A stretch of DNA of 64,000 bases from Nocardia albiluteola. GTDB taxonomy: Bacteria; Actinomycetota; Actinomycetes; Mycobacteriales; Mycobacteriaceae. A model generated the notes under the pieces. That model searched no databases. It had not been told where the DNA came from and saw only the letters and a program-made list of their open reading frames with translations. The DNA lies in contig NZ_JAHKNI010000005.1 of NCBI RefSeq assembly GCF_018860155.1, positions 186,001 through 250,000 of the forward strand, in the 5' to 3' direction. A program made the position numbers and the translations under genes. Every line of letters begins with the position of its first letter. Positions within the stretch are counted from its first letter, which is position 1. Shown in pieces: positions 45,168 to 53,635 of this stretch.

Positions 45168-46022
45168 GACTCGCTCGAGAGCAAGAAGGAAAGTCGAGGA
45201 GTGGTGAGGCGGAACGGCCAGTTTCGCGGCGCGGGAATCGGTTCCGGGAAGCCAGGGGCCGCTGCATAGTGATCCCGTTGTGTCGGGAGCAGGGCGCGCG
45301 GTACCCTTGGGCCTGGGCTCAAACAGCATGCCTGGTCCTGTGATGGGGGTCGGTGCTGGAGAGTTCACCGGCGGCTGCGATCGGCTAAATCGCTCCCCAT
45401 CCAGGCTGGCGCTCTCGGGTACGAACCGGGAGCGTTCGGCATTTCAAGGGTCTGCGGTGCACCCTCCGAACACTGAGTCGAAGAAGGGTTCAGTTGTTCT
45501 GGGGCATTGGCAGGTGAGTCCGTATCAATCGGGCTCGACTAGCACCTCCCGTCGTTGAGGGGTCACGAAGCGGTCGGCAAGCTGGTGCCGCTTGTCGCTG
45601 GAGGGCTGCGTGCGTACGAAACTGGCCCGGTGCTGCGAATACGGCGAACGCTCGCGCTGTTGGCTGCGCTTCGCCAGATGCGCTGAGCCAGCGCGCCCCG
45701 ACTCTATGAATCTGGCGTAGGCGGAAGCAGCGGAAGCAATGGACCGACTGCCGGTCCAGACCACTGAGCCATCGCCAGAAGGTTGTTCAGGCTCGCCAGA
45801 TACAGCGGGCCCCTCGTCACTTTCACTGAGCGAGGACGCGACCGTGGAGATATGCCACCGGCGTGAATGCGGACGGTTGCCGCTCGATCGCCGAGTAGTA
45901 AGACACGCCAATGATGTTTTAGCGCGACACGCCGCGTGGGTCGATCCGCCGGAGCTGTCGATGAGGGACATGCCGGGAACTGCAGTGCAGTTTTCAGTCC
46001 AACTTTGAAGCCCGGATTCGGA
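45168..46022. other. Intergenic, no supported gene
   Basis: Open frames exist on both strands (for example 45525-45974 minus) but composition and lack of ribosome sites argue against them. It probably carries the promoter of the primase-like module. Confidence 0.35.
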
Positions 46023-46215
46023 GGAACTCCAGGGAACTCCGAGGACAGTCCGGGAACACGCGGGAACCTGAAAAATCCAGACCCACAATAGATCTCGGCC
46101 AGAGCGGCAGGTCAGCGCCGATCGTGACGACACATGGTGTCGTGTTCGATCCGGAACTGCGTGTCGTCGTCGCTCATGATTCCGAGCCTAGGCCGGTGCG
46201 AGCCGCGCGTGGGAC
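46023..46215. repeat. Direct repeat copy 1 with fumC 5' end
   Basis: About 193 bp repeated at 47791-47982. The last 107 bp (46109-46215) match with a single difference; the first part (starting GGAACTCCAGGGAACTCCGA) matches with scattered changes. Inside is ACGACAC-ATG-GTGTCGT, a 7-bp dyad. It behaves like an attachment or rearrangement junction. Confidence 0.85.
46133..46177 (-). pseudogene. fumC: fumC 5' fragment, copy 1
   Basis: The minus strand from the ATG at 46177 reads MSDDDTQFRIEHDTM and then leaves the fumarase sequence; a stop follows six codons later. RIEHDTM is the conserved start of actinobacterial class II fumarase (normally followed by GEVRVP). Only these 15 codons are present. 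Confidence 0.65.
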
Positions 46216-46898
46216 GCCACGCGTGAGGGGATTCGCACATCGGCGTGGGGAAGAATTTAGCGGGCGGGCGTCACGGACCTGCGCCTGCCGCCGGCCTGAA
46301 GGCAGGTTGAGTACCTCGCTGTTCGGCCGTGACGGTGGCCGCGGCGCCCTAGACTTTTTCGAAGCACGCGGCCGCCGGTCGTGGACGGAGTACCGGTCGA
46401 ACTCGCGCCGTCGTCGTTGCCAGTGACCACGGCAACGACGGTTGCTGGGCGGGGGTATGCCCTGCATAGGGTTCACCTCGGCCGACCAGCGTCAACTGCC
46501 AGCTCACCACCTGGTCAGCAGTCACTGGGCACGAGCTACTCCCTGCTGTGATCTACGCGATGGCAGTTCCTCCACGAGGCCTTGATGCAGCCGAGAGGTA
46601 CACCGCCGACCACAATCTGAGTCGTCGTGACATGTGCGAGTTAGTCCTGGAACTCACCCCGCCGCAGCGCATCCCGGATCTCGGTGAGCCTGGCCGTCGC
46701 ATCAGGGGTCGATTCGCATGGGTGAGCAGTAAGCCGCAGGGCCTCATCGATCTCGTCGACCTTGGCCGTCGGCAACACGGTCGTCCGTTCGATGAGCGAT
46801 TCTACGGTGACGGTGGTCGCTCGCCATGATGTGGGATTGATCCTGGCCGCCAGCCACGCGGGTGGCGAAGATGCCGGTGAGGAGTCGAGTGTCGGGGC
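46216..46898. other. Spacer with hairpin and coding-like remnant
   Basis: CGTCGTTGCC at 46412-46421 pairs perfectly with 46431-46440. On the minus strand, about 46648-46898 is open and reads like protein (ATTVTVESLIERTTVLPTAK, then a helical tail IRDALRRGEFQD) in the same frame as, and right after, the methyltransferase stop, but it lacks a start; possible gene remnant. Confidence 0.35.
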
Positions 46899-47672
46899 CT
46901 AGCGAACTGCCAGCAGCACGCGGTTCGAAAGGACCTGCCAGATTGTTCCGATCTCGCTGAAGCCTGCGGCGCTCAGCGCTTCGATATGGGCGTCGACGTC
47001 CGTTTGGCCTGGTCGCTGTTTACCCTGAAAACGCTGAGCGCGCTCAGCGATGAGGGGCCTGAATCCGGGCTCTTCGGCCAGCGCCTCCCACCATTGCTCT
47101 GCGGTCTCGATTCCGCGTTCGGCAAAGGAGGTATCGGACCACTGTGCTTTCAGGACACGATGACTCAGCTGGTCAAACGTCGGCAAAGCCGGAGGATATG
47201 CCAAGTTGTCTCCATTGAGAAAGAGGCCACCGGGCCGTAGAAGTCGGACAAGGTCCTGGTAAAGACGGGCCAGTGCGTCGGGCTGCAACCAATGCAGGGC
47301 TGTGGTGCTGAGGACGACGTCCACCTGTGTTTCGCCTATTGCTTCCAGCAAGTTTGGCGATGACAGATCCGCCTCTACCCAACGCAACCGATCGTCAACC
47401 GTTCCGACAGCACCCCGCCCGAGGGCCACCATAACCGGATCGATATCCACCGCAACTGAGCGTGCCCCCGAAAATCGCGCGAGCAGCCGCTGGCTTATTG
47501 CCCCTGGCCCACAGCCTAGATCTACTGCCACGAAGGAGGTAGGCAGTAGCTCCGCGACCGCATCGAACATCGCCGTGAACCGGGCCTCGCGCTCGGGCAC
47601 ATACCCCTCCTGTTGGGCATCCCAGCGCCGTAGCCATCCTTGCCAGTCGATCGTCCCCACCTCTGCACTCAT
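46899..47672 (-). CDS. Class I SAM-dependent methyltransferase
   Basis: A 257-residue methyltransferase. Motif I is VAVDLGCGPGAISQRLL, then VAVDIDPVMVALGR and VDVVLSTTALHWLQP, the latter being typical of the trans-aconitate methyltransferase/UbiE-like group, and LLRPGGLFLNGDN. The substrate is not predictable. It is the only intact gene between the two 193-bp repeats, so it may be cargo of a small element. Confidence 0.85.
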   Translation of the reverse strand: MSAEVGTIDWQGWLRRWDAQQEGYVPEREARFTAMFDAVAELLPTSFVAVDLGCGPGAISQRLLARFSGARSVAVDIDPVMVALGRGAVGTVDDRLRWVEADLSSPNLLEAIGETQVDVVLSTTALHWLQPDALARLYQDLVRLLRPGGLFLNGDNLAYPPALPTFDQLSHRVLKAQWSDTSFAERGIETAEQWWEALAEEPGFRPLIAERAQRFQGKQRPGQTDVDAHIEALSAAGFSEIGTIWQVLSNRVLLAVR

Positions 47673-47790
47673 GGTCGGCCATCCTTCAGGTGTTCAGTCA
47701 TGGCTTCATTGTCCGACAAGTGAAATCGACGGCGATGCTCAATCGCAGGACTGAACCGATCCGGCGAGTCCGATGAAATCTGGGATCGGT

Positions 47791-47982
47791 GGAACTCCAG
47801 GGAACTCCGAGGACGTCCCGGGAACTCGGGGGATCTGAAAAATCTAGGCCCACAATTGATCTTGGCTAGATCGGTAGGTCAGCGCCGATCGTGACGACAC
47901 ATGGTGTCGTGTTCGATCCGGGACTGCGTGTCGTCGTCGCTCATGATTCCGAGCCTAGGCCGGTGCGAGCCGCGCGTGGGAC
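47791..47982. repeat. Direct repeat copy 2 with fumC 5' end
   Basis: Second copy of the repeat at 46023-46215, on the side next to the chromosomal genes. Its right end (47945-47982) is presumably the original sequence upstream of fumC. Confidence 0.85.
47900..47944 (-). pseudogene. fumC: fumC 5' fragment, copy 2
   Basis: As copy 1, with one codon changed: MSDDDTQSRIEHDTM from the ATG at 47944. fumC is normally close to and in the same orientation as glpX in Nocardia and Mycobacterium, which fits this position. The body of the gene is absent from the window. Confidence 0.65.
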
Positions 47983-48114
47983 GGAGGACCGGCCGAACGC
48001 ATTGCGCAGCACGGGTTTCGACGCTGCACCGAAGGACCACTCCCGCCGTCGATTACGAGCCGGCGCGGAATTCGGCGGTCGAATCGTAGGCCGAAGTGGC
48101 CGATAATTCAGGGC

Positions 48115-48545
48115 GTGGAGTCGATCTTGTCCTGCTGTTCCGGTTTCCCCTTGACGTCGCGGGGGTTTTCGGGCGCGCAGCGGCATCGCCTGGCTCAGGA
48201 GGCCGGCTCGGCGGACTGGGCGCTGTCCAGCTCGACCGCGCTGCTTCCGGCCGACCGGTACCTGCGGCTGTGGGAGCTGGTCGAGCACGAACTGCGCGAT
48301 CCCGATGTCGCGCTGCGCGCCGCGCAGGCGTACACGCCGGGTCAGCTGGGGCTGATCGACTACCTGTTCCTGACCGCGCCGACGGTGGCCGCCGGACTGG
48401 CGGCGACCGGCGCGTACAGCCATGTCACCACCACCAATCTGCGCTTCGATGCCGTGCAGGAGTCCGACGACGAGGTCACCACCGATCTGAGCCTGCTGGA
48501 CGGCGGGGGACGCGGGCGCGCGATGGCGGTTCAGGTGCGATCGGC
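48115..48545 (+). pseudogene. Truncated AraC-family regulator
   Basis: From GTG 48115 the frame encodes the N-terminal ligand domain of an AraC regulator of the arabinose-binding-like type: ALLPADRYLRLWELVEHELR, LRAAQAYTPGQLGLIDYLFL and SHVTTTNLRFDAVQES. Homology ends near 48545 and the frame runs into the antisense of the sortase gene; the two C-terminal HTH motifs are missing. A rearrangement fusing it to the sortase end is likely. Confidence 0.7.
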
Positions 48546-48580
48546 GGATCCCCGTGCCCGGCCGGGGATCCGCCCGGTGC

Positions 48581-49201
48581 TCAGGTCACCGACTGCAGGG
48601 ACGAATAGACCACGACGTTGGATTCGTAGCTCTTGGTGGCCTGATCGAACTGGCCGCCACAGGTCACGACCTGCAGGGTCGCCCCGCCGCGCGGGCCGAA
48701 CACGAGCTGGTCGGGGAACTGCGTCTTGAGGTACATCCGCACATCGGTGACCTTGAAGTGGGCGGTCTTACCGTCGGCGCGGGTCACATCGATCATGTCG
48801 CCGGACTTGACGTGCTTCAGGGAGAAGAACACGCCGATGCCCTTGTACGAGTCGACGTGACCGAGAATCACCGCCGATCCCTGTTCGCCGGGGGCCGGTC
48901 CCTTCTGGTACCACCCGGCCTGCTGATAGTTGGCGGGCACCTGAACCGAGCCATCGGTGTTGAGCCCCACCGAGATCAGCGATCCCGAGGCATTGATCGA
49001 GGCGATCTTGAACGAGACCGGGGTCGATCGGCTGATCGGCGGTGCGGTCTGTACGCCGGTGGAGGTCGCCGCGGCGTGGCTGGTCGGCGTGCCGCTCGGC
49101 GTGCTGCTCGACGAGCCGCAGCCGGTGACCAGCACGGCGACGATCGCCACGGCCGCTCCGGCGGCACCGAAACGCCTTGCGCCGGACTTGATTCCGTTCA
49201 C
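48581..49201 (-). CDS. Class F sortase, lipoprotein-like
   Basis: A 206-residue class F sortase. The N-terminus has a signal with a lipobox-like VLVTGCGSS, so it may be lipid-anchored. The sortase fold (about 60-206) has the catalytic His in VILGHVDSYKG and Cys in LQVVTCGGQFD. In the last strand, where many relatives have an Arg before NVVVY, this protein has Glu (SYESNVVVY), so the catalytic Arg should be checked. Its ATG overlaps the stop of the secreted repeat protein, so substrate and enzyme are probably co-produced. Confidence 0.8.
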   Translation of the reverse strand: MNGIKSGARRFGAAGAAVAIVAVLVTGCGSSSSTPSGTPTSHAAATSTGVQTAPPISRSTPVSFKIASINASGSLISVGLNTDGSVQVPANYQQAGWYQKGPAPGEQGSAVILGHVDSYKGIGVFFSLKHVKSGDMIDVTRADGKTAHFKVTDVRMYLKTQFPDQLVFGPRGGATLQVVTCGGQFDQATKSYESNVVVYSSLQSVT

Positions 49202-50106
49202 TGCTCGCTCACCTGCTGTGCCATGCCGCCGGCGCCGGTGTCCGGTGCGCCCTTGGGGATCACGTAACCGCCGGGCGGGACCTGGTCGGTGACCACCGTG
49301 CCGCCGGGGATACCGACGGTCGCGTCGGCCGGGATGCTCATGCCGTACGCGACATCCGGTCCCGCCGCGGCCGCACCGGCGCCGGCCAGGTCGACGCCGC
49401 CCAACGCCGCGCCGGTCAGACCGACACCCGTCTGGCCGTTGCCGTTGACGCCCGCGCCGATACCGCCGTTGAGTCCGATCCCGGTCTGGCCGTTGCCATT
49501 CACGCCCGCGCCGACGCCGCCGTTGAGGCCGATGCCGGTCTGGCCGTTGCCGTTGATACCGGCGCCGGTGCCGCCGTTGAGGCCGATGCCGGTCTGGCCG
49601 TTGCCGTTGATGCCCGCGCCGGTGCCGCCGTTGAGTCCGATGCCGGTTTGCCCGTTGCCGTTGATGCCTGCGCCCGTGCCGCCGTTGAGGCCGATACCCG
49701 TCTGGCCATTGCCGAGGATGCCCGCGCCCGCACTCGGAGTAATGCCGATGCCGGTATTGCCGTTGCCATTGACACCCACACCTGTGCCGGTGTTGATCCC
49801 CGCGCCGGTGCCGCCGTTGACGTTGATGCCCGCGCCGGTGCTGGTATTGATGCCCGCCCCGGTATTGCCGTTCAGACCTATCCCGGCACCGGGGTTTGCC
49901 CCTGGAATGCCACTCGGCGTCACCGCACCGGTCGTACCGGCCCCCACGCCGCCGCCGAGGGTGAGCCCGCCGCCGAGATTACCGCCCAGGTTCACACCCG
50001 GAACGGGCGCTGGCGCCGTGGTGGTCGGGGCCGCCATGGCAGTAGGCGTACCCACCGCAATTGCCGCCGCGACAACCGCCGCGGCCCGTGCGAATCTTGC
50101 TGACAT
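49198..50106 (-). CDS. Secreted Gly/Asn-rich repeat protein, candidate sortase substrate
   Basis: A 302-residue protein with a signal peptide (cleavage likely after PTAMA, residue 25). The middle is Gly/Asn/Thr-rich, with about six 18-residue repeats (GINGNGQTGIGLNGGTGA) at residues 129-236. Near the C-terminus is KGAPDTGAGG, an LPxTG-like PDTG motif, but no hydrophobic segment and basic tail follow. Its gene overlaps the class F sortase gene. A surface or matrix protein is likely; the actual role is unknown. Confidence 0.7.
   Translation of the reverse strand: MSARFARAAAVVAAAIAVGTPTAMAAPTTTAPAPVPGVNLGGNLGGGLTLGGGVGAGTTGAVTPSGIPGANPGAGIGLNGNTGAGINTSTGAGINVNGGTGAGINTGTGVGVNGNGNTGIGITPSAGAGILGNGQTGIGLNGGTGAGINGNGQTGIGLNGGTGAGINGNGQTGIGLNGGTGAGINGNGQTGIGLNGGVGAGVNGNGQTGIGLNGGIGAGVNGNGQTGVGLTGAALGGVDLAGAGAAAAGPDVAYGMSIPADATVGIPGGTVVTDQVPPGGYVIPKGAPDTGAGGMAQQVSEQ
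49399..49722. repeat. 54-bp tandem coding repeats
   Basis: About six consecutive 54-bp units encoding the 18-residue repeat of the secreted protein. Units differ by a few bases, mostly at third codon positions, so the protein repeat is under selection. Copy number may vary between strains. Confidence 0.85.
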
Positions 50107-50241
50107 CTTCCCTGCGCTTCCAGGACATTCCCGACACGATTTGTCTTAGCTGTCGTACCGGGCGACGACGCCGTTACGGGGAGTTTGCCGTGTGCCGCCT
50201 GTGTGCGGCTACCAGCTCGGGGTCTCAGGAGCGAGTAGGAA

Positions 50242-50634
50242 TCAGGAAGGCGCTGCCCACCTCAGCCCGGCTGTCTCGGCAGCCTCTCCGAAGCGCTTGT
50301 CGTAGGTGACGACCGCGGTGAGATCGGCGGCGATTTCCAAGGCCGTGGCGAGGTGGATGGCATCCAGGCTGCGAACTGTCGCCGGTAACACAGCCGCGGC
50401 GTTGCCTCGCACAATGCCATCGATTTCCAACATTTCCAGCCTCGCCAGGACTGTCGGTATGTGGACGAGGTGGGCAGGGTCCGCAACTCGGACCGCGCGA
50501 ACCAACTCGACCTCGATCAATGAGGACGCGACCCAAGGAAGATCAGGATGTTGGCCGAGCCACTCCCGCAGGGCAACCGTTTCGGCTTCCGGATGGACCA
50601 GCTTCATGACAGCGCTGGTGTCCAAATAGAGCAT
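50242..50634 (-). CDS. vapC: VapC-type PIN-domain toxin
   Basis: A 130-residue PIN ribonuclease. Acidic active-site residues: Asp in YLDTSAVMKLV, Glu in SSLIEVELVRA, Asp in SLDAIHLATAL and Asp in VTYDKRFGEAA. Its ATG at 50634 shares a base with the antitoxin stop codon (TGATG), the normal VapBC coupling. It would cleave a structured RNA such as a tRNA when freed. Confidence 0.85.
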   Translation of the reverse strand: MLYLDTSAVMKLVHPEAETVALREWLGQHPDLPWVASSLIEVELVRAVRVADPAHLVHIPTVLARLEMLEIDGIVRGNAAAVLPATVRSLDAIHLATALEIAADLTAVVTYDKRFGEAAETAGLRWAAPS

Positions 50635-50933
50635 CAGTAGCGCTCGTCGTCGCGGAGCTGCTGCAACGCAGCGCTGCCTCGCGCTTGCTGGTCGACCGGC
50701 TCCTGAGCAAGTCGACGATCGAGGTCGGCGAGCAGGTCCGCGCGACTGCGCGTCGACGGTCGCATGCGTCCCTCGGCGATAAGTCGGGCCCGGACCTCGT
50801 GAGACGGGTCCACCGGCACGATTCGGCCGATGACCTTGCCACGTTCGGTGATATCTACTGTTTCGCCAGCTTTGACCCGGGCCATGGTCCGCGCGGTCTG
50901 GTGCGAGAGTTCGCGGATCGGAATGGCTGTCAT
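50634..50933 (-). CDS. vapB: Phd/YefM-type antitoxin (VapB)
   Basis: A 99-residue antitoxin. The N-terminal Phd/YefM DNA-binding part (PIRELSHQTARTMARVKAGE, then TERGKVIGRIVPVD) is followed by a flexible charged tail (ADLLADLDRRLAQEP) that should wrap the toxin. It starts at 50933, downstream of the TGTSSCACA-like repeat pair. Confidence 0.85.
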   Translation of the reverse strand: MTAIPIRELSHQTARTMARVKAGETVDITERGKVIGRIVPVDPSHEVRARLIAEGRMRPSTRSRADLLADLDRRLAQEPVDQQARGSAALQQLRDDERY

Positions 50934-50941
50934 GTCGCCAT

Positions 50942-50963
50942 TGTGGCACAAAAATGTGGGACA
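50942..50963. promoter_or_regulatory. Candidate VapB operator
   Basis: Two similar 9-mers, TGTGGCACA (itself nearly palindromic) and TGTGGGACA, are separated by AAAA just upstream of the antitoxin start. Antitoxins of this type usually repress their own promoter by binding such repeats. Confidence 0.4.
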
Positions 50964-50995
50964 GAGAGCGGGTTACTGCTCGGCCGCTAGAACGA

Positions 50996-51030
50996 ACCTG
51001 CCCGCCCTCGATATACGAAGGCGGGCAGGT
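50996..51030 (-). terminator. Terminator of glpX
   Basis: 11-bp perfect stem ACCTGCCCGCC/GGCGGGCAGGT with a 13-base loop, 16 bases after the glpX stop. Confidence 0.65.
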
Positions 51031-51045
51031 GAATTCGGTTCGGTC

Positions 51046-52089
51046 TCAGGGCAGGGGCGGGACCGCGTGCTCGTCGCCGATGAAGTCGACCGAGGAGTAC
51101 TCGCGCAGCTTCGTCAGGCGGTGGTAGGCGTCGATCATGCGGACCGTGCCGGACTTGGAGCGCATCACGATGGACTGGGTGTATGCGCCGCCGCCGTAGT
51201 AGCGCACGCCGCGCAGCAGGTCGCCGTCGGTGACGCCGGTCGCGCAGAAGAAGACGTTCTCGCCCGCGACCAGATCCTCGGTGGACAGGATGCGGTCCAG
51301 GTCGTGCCCGGCGTCCAGCGCCTTCTGGCGCTCCGCGTCGTCGGTGGGGGCCAAGCGGCCCTGCAGCGCGCCGCCCATGCAGCGCATCGCCGCGGCCGCG
51401 ATGATGCCCTCGGGGGTGCCGCCGATGCCGATCAGCATGTCGATGCCGGAATCGGGGCGGGCGCAGGCGATCGCGCCGGCCACGTCGCCGTCGTTGATCA
51501 GGCGCACCCGGGCGCCGCCCTCGCGCACGTCCTTGATCAGCTGCGTGTGCCGCGGCCGGTCCAGGATGCAGACGGTCAGGTCGGACACCGACGAGCCCTT
51601 GGCCTTGGCCACCCGGCGCAGGTTCTCCGAGATCGGGGCGGCCAGATCGATCGCGTCGGCCGCCTCGGGGCCCACCGCGATCTTCTCCATGTAGAACACC
51701 GCCGACGGGTCGAACATGGCGCCGCGCTCGGCGACCGCGAGCACCGCGATCGCGCCCGGGGAGCCCTTCGACATCAGCGTGGTGCCGTCGATCGGGTCGA
51801 CCGCGAAGTCGACCTCGGGGCCGGTGCCGTCGCCGACTGCCTCGCCGTTGTACAGCATGGGCGCCTCGTCCTTCTCGCCCTCGCCGATCACCACCACGCC
51901 GCGCATGGACACCGTGTGCACCAGCTGGCGCATCGCATCCACGGCCGCGCCGTCGCCGCCCTCCTTGTCGCCGCGGCCGACCCAGCGGCCCGCGGCCAGC
52001 GCGCCCGCCTCGGTCACCCGGACCAATTCCATGGCCAGGTTGCGGTCCGGGGCCTCACGGCGGCTGGTTCCGGGTGTAGGTGCCGTCAT
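51046..52089 (-). CDS. glpX: Class II fructose-1,6-bisphosphatase GlpX
   Basis: A 347-residue GlpX. Signature segments: GDGAAVDAMRQLVHT, VIGEGEKDEAPMLYNGE, the metal-binding DFAVDPIDGTTLMSKG and IGIGGTPEGIIAAAAMRCMGG. It makes fructose-6-phosphate and is the essential gluconeogenic phosphatase of actinobacteria, which usually lack class I enzymes. Divergent from DUF4245, as in Mycobacterium. The usual partner fumC, expected downstream, is missing as an intact gene (see 47900-47944). Confidence 0.95.
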   Translation of the reverse strand: MTAPTPGTSRREAPDRNLAMELVRVTEAGALAAGRWVGRGDKEGGDGAAVDAMRQLVHTVSMRGVVVIGEGEKDEAPMLYNGEAVGDGTGPEVDFAVDPIDGTTLMSKGSPGAIAVLAVAERGAMFDPSAVFYMEKIAVGPEAADAIDLAAPISENLRRVAKAKGSSVSDLTVCILDRPRHTQLIKDVREGGARVRLINDGDVAGAIACARPDSGIDMLIGIGGTPEGIIAAAAMRCMGGALQGRLAPTDDAERQKALDAGHDLDRILSTEDLVAGENVFFCATGVTDGDLLRGVRYYGGGAYTQSIVMRSKSGTVRMIDAYHRLTKLREYSSVDFIGDEHAVPPLP

Positions 52090-52273
52090 CTGCGGTGCCC
52101 TCCTCGTTGTCTACTGCTGCGTAAATTGTCGCAGAACGGTTGGACGGGACCGTCGGGTACTGCCGTTCCACTTCCGTAATGAACGAACCCGCGCTGGTCG
52201 GCGGGCTGTGACGTGTGCCTCCCGGCGTTCGGGGGCATGACAGGGGAATCGGCCGGAGGTGGATACTGGCCGT

Positions 52274-52840
52274 GTGGCGAATCCCAAACCCCGCATCCTC
52301 AACGACTACCGTGACCTGCTCTGGTCGTTGATTCCGCTGCTGCTGATCTGTGTGGGATTCGCCGCCCTGGCCGGGCAGTGCAGCGTCTCGGCGGGCGGTC
52401 CGACACCGGGCAACATTCCGCACTTCGATGCGAAGGCGGCGCTGCAGGACGACGCGCACACGCTGCCGTTCCCGATCCGCGAGCCCGCCCTGCCGGGCGA
52501 CTGGCACCCCAATTCCGGCAGTCACGACACGATCACCGGTGCGGCCGGGGGGCCGGTGAGCACGGTCGGATTCATCACACCGCAGGGCACGTACATGCAG
52601 CTGACCCAGTCCGATGCGTCGGGATCGGCCCTGGCCGATCACATCCTGCAGACCCGCAGCCCCTCGGGCACACAGCAGGTCGGCGACCAGAAGTGGACCG
52701 TCTACCACGTGCAGGGCTCCGAGCCCGCATGGATCACCGACTTCGGGACGGTCCGGGTGCTGATCAAGGGCGCCGGCAACCAGGCGGCATATACGACCCT
52801 CGCCGGCGCCGTCGATGCGGCCCAGCCGTTGCGGCCCTGA
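52274..52840 (+). CDS. DUF4245 membrane-anchored protein
   Basis: About 188 residues from GTG 52274 (an earlier GTG at 52259 adds five). A single membrane segment near the N-terminus (LLWSLIPLLLICVGFAALA) is followed by an extracytoplasmic domain with LPGDWHPNSGS and WITDFGTVRVLIKGAG, matching DUF4245. Its function is unknown but its position divergent from glpX is conserved. Confidence 0.85.
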   Translation: MANPKPRILNDYRDLLWSLIPLLLICVGFAALAGQCSVSAGGPTPGNIPHFDAKAALQDDAHTLPFPIREPALPGDWHPNSGSHDTITGAAGGPVSTVGFITPQGTYMQLTQSDASGSALADHILQTRSPSGTQQVGDQKWTVYHVQGSEPAWITDFGTVRVLIKGAGNQAAYTTLAGAVDAAQPLRP

Positions 52841-52936
52841 TCCGGCCTGCGGTTTCGCTCCGTCGGGGCGCGGCCGTGCGATTCGATCAGCGCAACCCGC
52901 AGTTGACGTGGGCCCATTTCGGTTAACGTTGGCCGG

Positions 52937-53589
52937 GTGGATCGTGCGGACTTCGGTTGGCTCGAACAGGTATTGGATCAGCCGATTATCGACGCTGCGC
53001 CCGCGACGTGGGGAACGCAGCACGACACCGCGGTGGTGACCCTGGCCGACGGCTCCCGGGTGGTGTCGCAGCTGTACCGCCGCGGCGCCGACGCGGAACG
53101 CCGGATGCGCATCATGGACGCGCTGCGAGATCCGGCCGCGGACAAGGGGATTGCGATACCCCGCATCCGCCGGTTCGAGGTCGAGGAGGATCCGCCGTGG
53201 ATCGTGTTCGACCGTGCGCCGATGTGGAACTCGACGACATGTGGGCCCGCCCGCGGTATCTCGGCGCACGAGCGGACGCATGGGCCGAATGCCTGGCCCC
53301 GGCCCTGTCCGCCGAGCAAACCGCCGATCTGGAGCGGGCGCTGGCCGATCTGCCCGCCCTGTTCGACGGCCGCCCGGCGGTGCTGGCCCACGGCGATTAC
53401 GTGCTGGCCGCGGCCTGGCCCTCGTTCCTGGCGGGAATGGGCATCGATCCGGCCGAACCACTTCTCGCGCAACGTATTCGGCTGTTGCAGGTGGTTCGGA
53501 CGCTGGAAATGCTTGCCGATGACGATCTGGCGCCGGGCAATTGGCGGGTCGTGCACGAGCGGCTGGTGAGCCTGCTGGCGGAGACATAG
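52937..53589 (+). pseudogene. Frameshifted kinase-like (APH fold) gene
   Basis: From GTG 52937 one frame reads DFGWLEQVLDQPIIDAA to IRRFEVEEDPPWIVFDRAP and then turns to nonsense; from about 53216 another frame continues sensibly (ADVELDDMWARPRYLGARAD ... PAVLAHGDYVLA) to a stop at 53587. HGD is the phosphotransferase-type motif. The two halves together make one protein of about 215 residues, so a single frameshift near 53210-53225 is inferred. A sequencing error would give the same picture. Confidence 0.65.
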
Positions 53590-53635
53590 CCGAGCCGAAC
53601 GCCTTCACGATGCACGGGCGCGGCGAATGAGCTGT

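Noticed and set aside
46109..46215. tRNA-based attachment site
   Set aside because: No tRNA-like cloverleaf could be drawn in either repeat; the fumC 5' end explains the sequence better.
49399..49722. Regular 54-bp repeats as a CRISPR array
   Set aside because: Repeats are contiguous, lack unique spacers, and encode an in-frame 18-residue protein repeat; no cas genes are present.
50830..52179. Long plus-strand frame opposite glpX
   Set aside because: Antisense of a clear glpX with His/Gly/Arg-rich composition.
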